From CALBPI01 sp963922335 (lineage in GTDB: Bacteria; Pseudomonadota; Gammaproteobacteria; Steroidobacterales; Woeseiaceae): a DNA stretch of 64,000 nt. The translations under genes were made by a program, and so were the position numbers. Position 1 is the stretch's first letter; every line of letters starts with the position of its first letter. Positions 1 to 9,578 of the stretch are shown here, in pieces. Below the pieces are notes generated by a model. It did not search any database and was not told where the DNA came from. It saw nothing but the letters and a program-made list of their open reading frames with translations. The stretch covers positions 1 to 64,000 of the forward strand of contig CAWUIB010000004.1 in the NCBI GenBank assembly GCA_963922335.1, read 5' to 3'.

Positions 1-544
<544 letters not shown>

Positions 545-709
545 AAAGCTGTGAGCTTAATCGAATCTCCAGCCGAAGCCTTCGATTCAGAAGAGCAAGT
601 GTCCCTAGCTTTTGCTAATCAAAAATTAACTACTGACTATAGGTTACTCACTCTGGTTTTTGCCGACGGCTTCCACCAGCGCGAGCACCCACACAAATTA
701 TCTGGTTAG

Positions 710-723
710 ATTGTTAAAGAGCA
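710..723 (-). promoter_or_regulatory. boxA antitermination site in rRNA leader
   Basis: Read on the minus strand this is TGCTCTTTAACAAT, the rrn leader boxA that binds NusB/NusE and protects rRNA transcription from Rho. It lies about 165 nt upstream of the 16S start and downstream of the rrn promoter, which is the expected place. The remaining leader (545-868) holds no gene that I can see. Confidence 0.88.
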
Positions 724-874
724 GCCGCGGCCCGAGCCCTACAAGTGGCCCTGGGAAAGTCCGAGGCAGACCTACAAGTATACGCCGAAAGCGTTATCCG
801 TCAACAGCACTTTGTGCATGTTTTCGGGTCTGTAGGTAGTCGCCCGAGCGGGTATTGCTCGAAGCGAGGCGCGC

Positions 875-926
875 AGTATAGACACCTTTGCTGAGTCGTC
901 AAGCGTATTTGTGAATTTTTTTTACG
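875..926 (-). promoter_or_regulatory. rRNA operon promoter with A-tract UP element
   Basis: On the minus strand TTGACG (902-897) and TATACT (880-875) are separated by 16 bp. They are followed by a GC-rich discriminator (GCGCGCC) typical of stringently controlled rRNA promoters. Directly upstream of the -35 (about 903-926) is a run of A residues that looks like an UP element. Transcription would start near 868, giving a leader of about 320 nt. The stretch 927-1152 holds no gene I can defend; a lone TTGACA at 967-962 has no good -10. Confidence 0.85.
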
Positions 927-1152
927 GTACGCGCGCAGCTCCAAAAAACCCTGTAAATGCAGTGTCAAATGAAACCGTCGAACCGCTCTATCAGCCGTAA
1001 TTAGATCGGTTCAAAAAATTTTGCGCTCGCTGAAGTGTCCGGCCCGACGACATCCTATGGTCAAAACTTACTGCAAAAGTTTGTCTAAGTACTGTCTATT
1101 CATTAGAGGAACGCCAAGGCAAGGATGCGACGCAAGAAAATTAGGTCTCGAT

Positions 1153-1563
1153 ATGCAGGGTTCTCTCGGCCACTTCCTAAAGGCCCACTCCGCCACTCTC
1201 GATAACTGTGCGAGCGAAGCCTTACACCTGAGCGGCGCGATCCAGAATCTCGGGGTACTCGTGGCGCTGGACGCCGATTCGCTGCTCGGTGCGCCGTATG
1301 TCGCGCACGGCGCGCAGTTTGGTCGCCAACAGCTGAGAACTGCGATTGAGGCGGGTGCATCGACACGCTTGCCCGAATATTTCACCCTGCCAATCGACCA
1401 GGTCGCCTGGCGCCGGTTACTGACCAAACTTGAGGAAAATGGTGCAGAACCGGAGCGGTTCAGAACGATGGTCGCGGGCGCCAAGGCTGCCTTCAGGCAC
1501 TATCGCGCGGCGCTGGACGCTGCCACTCCATGTAGACGTCAGCACGCTCATAGTCCGAGGTAA
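1153..1563 (+). CDS. heme-oxygenase-like protein, N-terminally truncated
   Basis: The 136-residue product resembles the middle and C-terminal helices of bacterial biliverdin-producing heme oxygenases. A segment around residues 48-60 (LLGAPYVAHGAQFG) sits where the family has the Gly-rich distal helix (LGALYVLEGSxLGG). The tail (MVAGAKAAFRHYRAAL) matches the last helix. The N-terminal helix that carries the proximal heme-ligand His is absent. No reading frame between 1021 and 1152 supplies it, although the frame stays open upstream to 1021. The 3' end overlaps the convergent acetyltransferase gene by 71 bp. It could be a gene remnant or a non-heme-degrading relative. The family call is by eye and tentative. 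Confidence 0.45.
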   Translation: MQGSLGHFLKAHSATLDNCASEALHLSGAIQNLGVLVALDADSLLGAPYVAHGAQFGRQQLRTAIEAGASTRLPEYFTLPIDQVAWRRLLTKLEENGAEPERFRTMVAGAKAAFRHYRAALDAATPCRRQHAHSPR

Positions 1564-1978
1564 ACGGCCGGGGTCTATGCTCGAATCCCGACGACTCGTA
1601 GAGCGCTAGCGCTGCCCCGAGCGAGCTGTGCGATTCCAGGAACAGACATTCACCCTCACTGGCCCGATACCAATCGCAAGCAGCGTCAAGCAAGCGTCTT
1701 CCGACACCCTTGCCCTGAGCGTCGGCGGTCACCGCCATCTTGGTCAGTTCAAATCGGCGATCCCCGGCTGCCTTGACCGCGCAGGTACCGAGAACCTGAT
1801 CGCCTTCGACCGCAAAGAAAATCTGCCCGCCCGGCTCGATGATGTGCGAACGCGGGTCACCCAACACACGAGCGTCGATCGGTTCAATGCGAAAGTAGCG
1901 CTCTAGCCACTCCTCGTTCAGACGCCGAAAATCCTCCGCCCACTCGTCGCGGAACCGGTGGATTTGAACCTGACTCAC
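1493..1978 (-). CDS. GNAT family N-acetyltransferase
   Basis: The 161-residue protein has the GNAT fold signature. A beta4-alpha3 acetyl-CoA loop, ADAQGKGVGRRLLD, lies near residues 85-98 (QxxGxG). A C-terminal segment (ALYESSGFE) is the usual alpha4-beta6 region. Acetyl transfer to a small molecule or peptide is the family reaction; the substrate cannot be told. The start overlaps the tyrS stop (1975-1978), so the two are probably translationally coupled and transcribed as tyrS then this gene. Its 3' end overlaps the convergent heme-oxygenase-like gene. Confidence 0.88.
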   Translation of the reverse strand: MSQVQIHRFRDEWAEDFRRLNEEWLERYFRIEPIDARVLGDPRSHIIEPGGQIFFAVEGDQVLGTCAVKAAGDRRFELTKMAVTADAQGKGVGRRLLDAACDWYRASEGECLFLESHSSLGAALALYESSGFEHRPRPFTSDYERADVYMEWQRPAPRDSA

Positions 1979-3177
1979 GCAGCACTCACAGTGACTCGAG
2001 CGAACTTGCGTCGCCCAACCTGCAAGACCACGCTGGCACCCACCGCGATCGCGACGTCCCGCGACTCAACACGCTCGCTATCCAAGCGGACAGCACCTTG
2101 CTTGATCATGCGAAAGCCTTCGGAGGTACTGGCCACCAAACCACTCGCCTTCAGCGCGTGTGCAATGCCGATAGCATCGCCCTCGCTGGTGAGTTCAACC
2201 TCCGGCAAATCGTCTGGAATCGCGTGCTTCTGAAAGCGGGCAATAAACGCATCGCGCGCCGCTGTAGCGGCTCTCTCGTCGTGGAACCTCGCGACGATCT
2301 CCATACCGAGTTCAAACTTGATATCCCGTGGGTTCTCGCCGTCCGCGATGCGCTGCTTGAGCATCTCGATGTCGTGGAGCGGTCGGAAACTCAACAACTC
2401 GAAGTACCGCCACATCAACTCGTCGCTGATCGACATCAGCTTGCCGAACATGTCATCCGGAGCATCTGTGATGCCTACATAGTTGCCAAGTGATTTGGAC
2501 ATTTTCTGCACTCCGTCCAAACCTTCGAGCAAAGGCAGCGTCATCACCACCTGCGGGGTCTGACCCGCGTCTTGCTGCAGCTGCCGCCCCACCAGCAGGT
2601 TAAATTTCTGATCTGTCCCGCCAAGCTCAACGTCAGCCTGAAGGGCGACCGAGTCGTATCCCTGCACAAGCGGATACAGGAACTCGTGAATTGCAATTGG
2701 CTGTCCCGCTGCGTAGCGCTTGGAGAAATCGTCGCGCTCCAACATACGCGCGACGGTATGGCTGGCTGCCAGTTTGACGAGGCCGGCCGAACCCATAGCG
2801 TTCATCCACTCCGAATTGAACGCGATTCGCGTCTTCTCCGGGTCCAGAATTTTAAAAATCTGTTGCTGGTAGGTCTCAGCGTTTTGTGCGATCTCGTCAG
2901 GCGAGAGCGGTGGCCGCGTCGCATTCTTGCCTGTCGGATCACCTATCAATCCGGTGAAGTCGCCGATCAGAAAGATCACCTCATGCCCAAACTGCTGGAA
3001 TTGCCGCAATTTATTGATCAGTACCGTGTGCCCCAAATGAAGGTCCGGCGCCGTGGGATCGAAGCCCGCCTTGATCTTCAGGGGTTTCCCCGTCGCAAGG
3101 CGCTTGGCAAGACCACCATCCGGCAAAATTTCTTCGCAGCCGCGGCACAATTCGGCAAGTTGATCAGTTTCAGACAT
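1975..3177 (-). CDS. tyrS: tyrosyl-tRNA synthetase
   Basis: This 400-residue class I aminoacyl-tRNA synthetase charges tRNA-Tyr. The HIGH-type motif is HLGH within FDPTAPDLHLGHT near residues 40-52, and the KMSKS loop is present (KMSKSLGN). The C-terminal ~65 residues form an S4 RNA-binding domain. The length and the FDPTAPDLH motif fit the shorter TyrRS type widespread in proteobacteria. The ATG at 3177 was preferred over an in-frame upstream start at 3279, because the extra 34 residues are unlike the family and would run into the divergent promoter region. It is divergent from the peptidase gene at 3300. Confidence 0.96.
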   Translation of the reverse strand: MSETDQLAELCRGCEEILPDGGLAKRLATGKPLKIKAGFDPTAPDLHLGHTVLINKLRQFQQFGHEVIFLIGDFTGLIGDPTGKNATRPPLSPDEIAQNAETYQQQIFKILDPEKTRIAFNSEWMNAMGSAGLVKLAASHTVARMLERDDFSKRYAAGQPIAIHEFLYPLVQGYDSVALQADVELGGTDQKFNLLVGRQLQQDAGQTPQVVMTLPLLEGLDGVQKMSKSLGNYVGITDAPDDMFGKLMSISDELMWRYFELLSFRPLHDIEMLKQRIADGENPRDIKFELGMEIVARFHDERAATAARDAFIARFQKHAIPDDLPEVELTSEGDAIGIAHALKASGLVASTSEGFRMIKQGAVRLDSERVESRDVAIAVGASVVLQVGRRKFARVTVSAA

Positions 3178-3243
3178 CGGTCCAGCAATCCTCGGGCGTT
3201 CCGCTCGCGATGATACGTGAGATCGACCCCATCGGGACCCTTT

Positions 3244-3272
3244 TTGACTCAATCGCACGATGCATTTAGCAT
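3244..3272 (+). promoter_or_regulatory. predicted sigma-70 promoter of the M23 peptidase gene
   Basis: TTGACT (3244-3249) and TAGCAT (3267-3272) are separated by 17 bp in the 122-bp gap between tyrS and the divergent peptidase gene. A ribosome binding site (GAAGGAA, about 3286-3292) precedes a TTG start at 3300. Confidence 0.6.
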
Positions 3273-3299
3273 CTGTCAAACTCTCGAAGGAACAGTGCC

Positions 3300-4715
3300 T
3301 TGCAGCGTAAATCCAGTCCTGTTCGACACGACTACAGTACGCTTGTGCAACCCGCTGCGCCGAGCAACCACCCGCTGCCCAAGCACCTGACCTGGTTCAG
3401 CGTCGGGCTCGGTTTCTCTTTGGTCCTTGTGGCTTTCGCCATCGTCCTGCGCAACGAGCCACCACCCGAGTCGCCGCCGATCGTATCCGAACCAACGCTT
3501 AGCGCCCCCGCTACGGCACCGCTGAGCGAAACGCAGGTGAGTGCTACCAACGATACGCTGCCGGTGATTGAACCAGAGCCACTCCCGCCGCAGTACACCA
3601 CACTCGAACTCACGATCAAGCCGGGCGATACGCTCGACGCGCTGTTCCGCAGAAACTCGTTGAGTGTCGGTGACCTAATGACCATCGCGTCATTGGATGC
3701 GGCAAAAGAGCCGCTCCGAATGCTACGTCCGGGCGATGAGTTAGTCGTGACGCATGACAACGGACGCGTCATGAGCATGACCAGAAACCTCGGCATCGAA
3801 CAGGCCCTCGAAGTTTCGCGGGACACGGATGGGGCTTTCGTTGCGAACTTGACGGATCGACCAGTGGAGGTTCGCCAACGTATCCGCCACGGGGTGATCG
3901 AGACCTCACTATTCGAGTCTGCTATAGCGAGCGGTATTTCCGAGCGCGTGATCATGAACGTCGCCGGTATTTTCGCCTGGGACATCGACTTTGTTTACGA
4001 CATTCGAGCCGGTGACGAGTACCTCGTGATGTACGAGGAGAAGTGGCAGGACGGTGAAAAAGTTGCTGACGGCGAAATCGTGGCCGCCGAATTCATCAAC
4101 CGCGGCGAATCATTCAAGGCGATTCGGTATGTCTCCGCCGAAGGTCGCACCGACTATTTCGATGCAGAGGGTCGCAGTGTGCGCAAAGCGTTCTTGCGTG
4201 CTCCTGTGGATTTCAACCGAATCAGCTCGCAGTTCAATCCGAATCGACTGCACCCGGTCCTCAACCGTGTGCGCCCGCACCGCGGCGTCGACTACGCCGC
4301 GCCGATCGGCACCGAAATCAAGGCTGCGGGCGACGGCAAGATCGTGTTCCGTGGCCAGCAACGCGGCTACGGCAACGTCGTGATCCTCGAGCATGGCGGC
4401 AACATATCGACGTTGTACGCGCACCTGAATAACTTCCGGCGCGGGCAACGCACAGGGCAGCGCGTCCGTCAGGGTCAGGTGATTGGCTATCTCGGCAAGA
4501 CCGGCATGGTCACGGGCGCACACTTGCACTACGAATACCGCGTTAATGGCGTGCACCGAAACCCGAGGACCGTGAAACTGCCGAAAGCGGATCCAATCGA
4601 TCCTTCGCAGCGCGAGGACTTCGAACGGGTCAGTACGCCGCTGCTCGCTGAGCTGGAGCGCTATCGGCGAACACAACTTGCCGAGTCGACAGACGAACCA
4701 TCGGCCCGCTTGTAG
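3300..4715 (+). CDS. M23 family murein DD-endopeptidase, membrane anchored (MepM-like)
   Basis: The 471-residue protein has an N-terminal membrane segment (about residues 32-50), a proline-rich periplasmic linker, an OapA/LysM-like domain (about 100-160) and a C-terminal M23 peptidase domain. The metal ligands are visible as HRGVD (about residue 325) and the HxH of GAHLHYEY (about 405). It should cleave peptidoglycan cross-links in the periplasm during growth. The TTG start follows a good GAAGGAA site at 8 nt spacing. The position beside tyrS and directly before anmK (11-nt gap) is common in gammaproteobacteria and ties wall cleavage to recycling of anhydro-muropeptides. Confidence 0.92.
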   Translation: MQRKSSPVRHDYSTLVQPAAPSNHPLPKHLTWFSVGLGFSLVLVAFAIVLRNEPPPESPPIVSEPTLSAPATAPLSETQVSATNDTLPVIEPEPLPPQYTTLELTIKPGDTLDALFRRNSLSVGDLMTIASLDAAKEPLRMLRPGDELVVTHDNGRVMSMTRNLGIEQALEVSRDTDGAFVANLTDRPVEVRQRIRHGVIETSLFESAIASGISERVIMNVAGIFAWDIDFVYDIRAGDEYLVMYEEKWQDGEKVADGEIVAAEFINRGESFKAIRYVSAEGRTDYFDAEGRSVRKAFLRAPVDFNRISSQFNPNRLHPVLNRVRPHRGVDYAAPIGTEIKAAGDGKIVFRGQQRGYGNVVILEHGGNISTLYAHLNNFRRGQRTGQRVRQGQVIGYLGKTGMVTGAHLHYEYRVNGVHRNPRTVKLPKADPIDPSQREDFERVSTPLLAELERYRRTQLAESTDEPSARL

Positions 4716-4726
4716 CCGGGGTTCCG

Positions 4727-5890
4727 ATGACCGATGGATCGGAATCGCTCGTCTTTGTCGGACTGATATCCGGCACGAGTGGCGATGGCATTGATGCCGC
4801 GCTAGTCCAAATCGATGCCACCAGCACCCGCGTCATCGATGCAAACACGTATGCCTACCCTCCAGGACTTGCAAAACGTCTCGCGGGGTCTTTGATTGCG
4901 CCCCATGAACAAACGGTAGCGAGCACAGGGAAACTCCACCACGAACTTGGGGTCGCTTTTGCAGACGCGGCAAACGCGCTGCGTAGTGCGCACCCGCATG
5001 TGTATGTCACAGCCGTTGCAAGCCACGGGCAGACGCTGTTCCATGCGGCGGATGCATCGTCACCTTTTACCCTTCAAGCAGGCGATCCGACAATCATCGC
5101 GGCTCGGACGGGTTTACCGGTAGTGGCCGATTTCCGCTCGGCCGACCTTGCGGTTGGCGGTCAAGGCGCACCGCTGGCGCCACTGTTCCACGAGGCGGTT
5201 TTGCCCCGTGACAACGAAACACTCGCGGTTATCAATCTTGGTGGCATCGCTAATCTGTCATTGATTCGACCAAGCAAGCCAACGATCGGGTTTGATACAG
5301 GTCCTGCGAACACGCTCATGGACATCTGGGCCGCCAGGCAGTGGGACCTGCCCTTCGACGCCGATGGCAAACTAGCTGCATCGGGAGCCGTGATTCCTGA
5401 ACTGCTCGCGCATATGCTCGAAGACGCGTACTTCGCCCGATCGTTTCCGAAGAGTACCGGGCGCGAGTATTTCAATCTCGAGTGGCTGCTCGACGCACTC
5501 TCAGCGGTAGGTTTGGAATCCTCGTCACAGCAACGCAACGCAAGACGGGATATTATGGCAACACTTTCTGAATTGACCGTGACCACGCTTGCGACTGCTC
5601 TGGGTGACTGCGAGTGTGCTGTAGACAACGTATTGATATGTGGCGGCGGCGCCCGCAATGCGACGCTGATGACCAGACTGGAACAGGTCTGCGCACCAGC
5701 AAGCGTTAGCACCACCGCGGAACGTGGCGTCGACCCGGACTACGTGGAGGCAGCGCTTTTCGCGTGGCTGGGTTGGAAGCGATGGCACGCGCAGCCCATC
5801 GACAGTCGGGCAATCACGGGCGCAACGCGACGCATTGTTGCTGGCAGCATTCACCTGCCGCCAGCGGGGGAAGCCGATGAACGAGCTTGA
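4727..5890 (+). CDS. anmK: anhydro-N-acetylmuramic acid kinase
   Basis: This 387-residue sugar kinase phosphorylates and opens 1,6-anhydroMurNAc released during cell-wall recycling, giving MurNAc-6-phosphate in the cytoplasm. The N-terminal nucleotide loop GLISGTSGDGIDAAL (about residues 12-26) and the GFDTGPANTLMD motif (about 187-198) are diagnostic. The length matches the family (about 370-390). It lies 11 nt behind the M23 peptidase gene and its last 14 nt overlap the start of ppk1. Together with AmpD further right in the window it provides parts of a muropeptide recycling route. Confidence 0.95.
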   Translation: MTDGSESLVFVGLISGTSGDGIDAALVQIDATSTRVIDANTYAYPPGLAKRLAGSLIAPHEQTVASTGKLHHELGVAFADAANALRSAHPHVYVTAVASHGQTLFHAADASSPFTLQAGDPTIIAARTGLPVVADFRSADLAVGGQGAPLAPLFHEAVLPRDNETLAVINLGGIANLSLIRPSKPTIGFDTGPANTLMDIWAARQWDLPFDADGKLAASGAVIPELLAHMLEDAYFARSFPKSTGREYFNLEWLLDALSAVGLESSSQQRNARRDIMATLSELTVTTLATALGDCECAVDNVLICGGGARNATLMTRLEQVCAPASVSTTAERGVDPDYVEAALFAWLGWKRWHAQPIDSRAITGATRRIVAGSIHLPPAGEADERA

Positions 5891-8024
5891 GCAAGAACCG
5901 ACCGACCCATCGCCGGGCGCCGAGAAGCACCCAGAAACTTCGGTTAAAGCCGAGGCAGCATTGTCGCAGCCCGAACACTTCTACAACCGCGAACTGGGAC
6001 TGCTGAAATTCAACTGGCGTGTCTTGGCACAGGCCGCCGATGGCAAGATCCCGCTGTTGGAGCGACTTCGCTACCTTTGTATCTCATGCACCAACCTTGA
6101 TGAGTTCTTCGAAATTCGTGTCGCGGGTCTTAAGCAACGACAGGAAATCAACGCATCGCCACCCGGTCCGGACAAGCGCACAGCCGAGGATGTGTTGCGC
6201 GCCGTCTCGGAGGAGGCGCATCAGCTCGTCAAGACACAATACCGAGAGTTGAACGAGACATTGCTGCCCGCGCTTCGTGCAGCGGGCATCCGATTCCTGC
6301 GACGCTCAACGTGGAACGATGCACAGCGGGCCTGGCTACATGACTACTTCCACAAACAGGTTGTCCCGGTACTCACGCCGCTGACTCTGGACCCATCACG
6401 CCCGTTCCCTCAGATCCTGAACAAGAGCCTGAACTTCATCGTGGGTCTGCGTGGACGCGATGTTTACGGCCGGCGCCGCCATCGCGGATTGGTGCAAGCG
6501 CCCCGCTCACTACCCAGACTGATCCGTTTGCCAGCCGAAATCGAAGGATGCGGCGACGAGGACTATGTATTTCTCTCTTCGGTCATCCACAAGTTTGTCG
6601 AAGAGTTGTTTCCCGGTTTGACTATCGACGGGTGTTATCAGTTTCGTGTCACCCGCAACGGCGACTTGTACGTCGACGATGAGGAAGTCGATGACCTCAT
6701 CCGCGTCCTGGAAGGCGAGCTCGCAGCAAGTCGATATGGAGCGGCAGTGCGGCTCGAGGTTGACCACCAATGTCCGGAGGAGCTCAGCACATTTCTGCTC
6801 GATCACTTCGAGCTGGACGAATCGGATCTGTACCGGGTACACGGACCGGTGAATCTGAACCGACTCATGATGATCGCCGACACGTCGCAGCGTGCGGAAC
6901 TGAAGTTCCAGCCGTTCACACCGGGCGTCCCGGAGGTCCTGATGGTGGCGGAAAACCCGTTCGAAGCCATCGCGAAGAAGGACGTTCTGCTACATCATCC
7001 GTTCCAAAGCTTTGCACCGGTCATTGATCTATTGGCTGCAGCGGCGGCGGATCCAAACGTGCTGGCAATAAAGCAAACGCTGTATCGCACCGGACCTCAA
7101 TCACCCGTGGTTGACCATCTGGTTGCCGCCGCGCGCGCAGGAAAAGAGGTCACCGTGGTGGTTGAGCTCATGGCGCGGTTCGACGAGGCCGCTAACATCG
7201 AACTCTCATCCCGACTGCAGGAAGCCGGCGCACACGTGATCTTCGGTGTGCTTGGATACAAGACGCACGCGAAGATGCTCCTCATCGTTCGTCGCGAAGG
7301 CGAGGCACTAAAACGCTATGTGCATCTCGGCACCGGCAACTACCACCCGAAAACGACGCGCCTGTACACCGATTACGGATTGCTGACCGCGGCCGAAGAC
7401 ATCGGCCAGGATGTACACAACCTGTTTATGCGCCTGTCGAGCCTCACGAACGTCGGCGGCAACCGTAAGCTACTGAGTTCGCCGTTCGAGCTGCACACTC
7501 AGTTGTTGAAGTTCATTCGACGAGAACGTCGCAACGCTCTGGCCGGCAAACCTGCAAGAATTGTCGCAAAGATCAATTCACTCATTGAGCCGCGAATCAT
7601 CAGTGCCCTCTACGCGGCGTCCAACGCTGGCGTGCAGATCGATCTGATCATACGTGGCATCTGCATCCTGAGACCCGGCGTACCCGGACTCTCAGAGAAC
7701 ATTCGTGTGCGCTCGATTATCGGCAGATTTCTCGAGCACTCTCGCGTGTATAGCTTCCACAACAACGGCCGCCAGGTCTTGCTGCTCGGTAGCGCCGACT
7801 GGATGGATCGCAATTTCTTCCGGCGCATCGAGACGTGCTTCCCCGTGCGAAGGAAATCTCACATCAATCGCATTAACGAGGACTTGCAGCTCTATCTCGA
7901 CGACACACTAGGCGCGTGGGAGATGTTGTCCGACGGGAGCTACAAGCGTTTGCGTCCGGGTCCGGATCGGCCGCCGCTGTCGGCACAACGTGAGTTACTG
8001 ACGCGCTACGGTGGGCAGGTTTGA
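5877..8024 (+). CDS. ppk1: polyphosphate kinase 1
   Basis: The 715-residue enzyme reversibly transfers the ATP gamma-phosphate to inorganic polyphosphate. The N domain opens with FYNRELGLLKFNWRVL, and the catalytic phospho-histidine lies in the KTHAKM motif near residue 464. A following VHLGTGNYHPKTTRLYTDYG block belongs to the phospholipase-D-like C1 domain. The ATG at 5877 overlaps the anmK stop by 14 nt and gives the usual N-terminus; a longer in-frame upstream extension lies inside anmK and is not family-like. The stop directly abuts the convergent stop of ppx (8024/8025), which places polyphosphate synthesis and breakdown back to back. Confidence 0.96.
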   Translation: MNELEQEPTDPSPGAEKHPETSVKAEAALSQPEHFYNRELGLLKFNWRVLAQAADGKIPLLERLRYLCISCTNLDEFFEIRVAGLKQRQEINASPPGPDKRTAEDVLRAVSEEAHQLVKTQYRELNETLLPALRAAGIRFLRRSTWNDAQRAWLHDYFHKQVVPVLTPLTLDPSRPFPQILNKSLNFIVGLRGRDVYGRRRHRGLVQAPRSLPRLIRLPAEIEGCGDEDYVFLSSVIHKFVEELFPGLTIDGCYQFRVTRNGDLYVDDEEVDDLIRVLEGELAASRYGAAVRLEVDHQCPEELSTFLLDHFELDESDLYRVHGPVNLNRLMMIADTSQRAELKFQPFTPGVPEVLMVAENPFEAIAKKDVLLHHPFQSFAPVIDLLAAAAADPNVLAIKQTLYRTGPQSPVVDHLVAAARAGKEVTVVVELMARFDEAANIELSSRLQEAGAHVIFGVLGYKTHAKMLLIVRREGEALKRYVHLGTGNYHPKTTRLYTDYGLLTAAEDIGQDVHNLFMRLSSLTNVGGNRKLLSSPFELHTQLLKFIRRERRNALAGKPARIVAKINSLIEPRIISALYAASNAGVQIDLIIRGICILRPGVPGLSENIRVRSIIGRFLEHSRVYSFHNNGRQVLLLGSADWMDRNFFRRIETCFPVRRKSHINRINEDLQLYLDDTLGAWEMLSDGSYKRLRPGPDRPPLSAQRELLTRYGGQV

Positions 8025-9578
8025 TCAGCTGCGCAGCACTTTGAGCTCGTAGGCCCAGGCCTCGAGGTAGTCCTGCTCGCGGACAATATCGGCCTCGGTC
8101 AGTGGGTTGTTGACCAACCAATCGGCAGGGAACGTGAGCTCGATCCTTCGATCGATGACGCGTAGCTTGATGTCCGGCAATGGTGCTGCGCTGCGATTGC
8201 GGTTCAACAGTACTGAGAGACGCAACATCACTGCGATCAAGCGTGCGCTATCGGAGTGAGCCAAGCCCCTCAAAACCGAGGCGCCCTCGCTGACACGCTT
8301 GCGCTGATTTGCAATGAGGAACGAGAGCAGCTGCTGCTCACCAGCCGGGAAACCTGGCAAGTCTGCATTGGCAACTACGTAAGCACCGTGCAGGTGATAG
8401 TCGGCGTGCGCAATATCCAGGCCAATCTCGTGCAGATGGCCCGCCCAACGCACGAACTGAGTCGCCGTTTGTGCATCCATGCCCAATGCATCATCGGCTT
8501 GCGCGAGCAACATCTCGGCAGTGTCTTTCACCTGAGCCGCCTGCGCCTGGTCGACGTGATAACGCTCACCCAGCGCGACGACACTCCGCACCCGGGCATC
8601 TGAATGGCGCAATCGACCGACGAGGTCATACAGCACGCCTTCGCGCAGGGCGCCATCCGAAGGCTCCAGAGATTCAATCTTCAACGTGCGCATCACTTCG
8701 ACCAGGATGGCAAGACCACCCGGCCAAACCTGCGCGCGTCTCGCACTCAACTCCGGCATCGAAAGACGCTCGATACTGCCTGCTTCAATCACTTTCTCAA
8801 TGAGATGCTCGACATGAGCGACCGTCATCGGGGAATCGCCCGACACCAACCCGAGGGCTTGAGCCACACGCACCGTCGATCGAATTGTCCCAGAGGCACC
8901 TATCGCCGAGTCCCAGCCCGCTTCGCGATACGCCGCCTTGATCGGTCTGAGTTTCAGCTGTGCGGCCGTGCGCGCGGCCGCGAACCGCTCAGCGTCGATT
9001 CCTCCGTCCGGGAAATATCCCTCGGTATGGCGCACACAGCCCATCCCGAGACTCTTCAGCGCTTGCGCTTCCAACCCCTCGCCAACGATCAACTCAGTGC
9101 TGCCACCGCCGATATCGATCACCAGTCGGCGACCGTCGCTCGGGGGCAGACTATGAGCCACGCCGAGATAAATCAGGCGGGCCTCTTCAACACCCGCGAT
9201 GATGTCGATCGGGTGGCCGAGCGCGCGCTCAGCCGCATCGCGAAAGCCAGCATCATCGCGCACACGCCGAAGGGTATTGGTGCCAACCGCGCGTACTCGG
9301 GAGGCCTGCATTTCGCGCAACCGTTCGCCGAATCGATCCAGACATTCCAACGCTCTCTGGCGCGAGCGCGGCGCGAGCCCGCCATTGGCTTTCAAACCTT
9401 CCGCAAGGCGAACGGATTCTCGCAGGCGATCGATGATCGTGAGCTGGCCATGCCGTAGCTCGGCGACCACCATGTGGAAGCTGTTGGAACCGAGGTCTAC
9501 CGCTGCGATGACGCCCTCGGACGTCGTCGCGCTCTGGTCACCCTCGTTCTCAGACGGAGAAAGAGGATCCGCAACCAC
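8025..9578 (-). CDS. ppx: exopolyphosphatase, Ppx/GppA family
   Basis: The protein of about 517 residues releases orthophosphate from polyphosphate ends. The actin-like ATPase fold is seen in AAVDLGSNSFHMVV (phosphate 1 loop) and IDIGGGSTEL (phosphate 2 loop). A C-terminal HD-type helical domain includes HLHEIGLDI. The start is uncertain. No ATG lies before the first conserved strand except one far inside erpA, so I chose the GTG at 9578, which overlaps the erpA end by 29 nt and implies coupling to erpA. It is convergent with ppk1. Confidence 0.93.
   Translation of the reverse strand: MVADPLSPSENEGDQSATTSEGVIAAVDLGSNSFHMVVAELRHGQLTIIDRLRESVRLAEGLKANGGLAPRSRQRALECLDRFGERLREMQASRVRAVGTNTLRRVRDDAGFRDAAERALGHPIDIIAGVEEARLIYLGVAHSLPPSDGRRLVIDIGGGSTELIVGEGLEAQALKSLGMGCVRHTEGYFPDGGIDAERFAAARTAAQLKLRPIKAAYREAGWDSAIGASGTIRSTVRVAQALGLVSGDSPMTVAHVEHLIEKVIEAGSIERLSMPELSARRAQVWPGGLAILVEVMRTLKIESLEPSDGALREGVLYDLVGRLRHSDARVRSVVALGERYHVDQAQAAQVKDTAEMLLAQADDALGMDAQTATQFVRWAGHLHEIGLDIAHADYHLHGAYVVANADLPGFPAGEQQLLSFLIANQRKRVSEGASVLRGLAHSDSARLIAVMLRLSVLLNRNRSAAPLPDIKLRVIDRRIELTFPADWLVNNPLTEADIVREQDYLEAWAYELKVLRS

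Noticed and set aside
962..967. TTGACA on the minus strand as a second, upstream rRNA promoter
   Set aside because: No acceptable -10 element lies 16-18 bp downstream; only the promoter at 875-902 is convincing.
1068..1484. Open frame of 138 codons on the minus strand opposite the heme-oxygenase-like gene
   Set aside because: The Ser/Arg/Pro-rich product has no family features, while the plus-strand frame carries a recognisable domain pattern.
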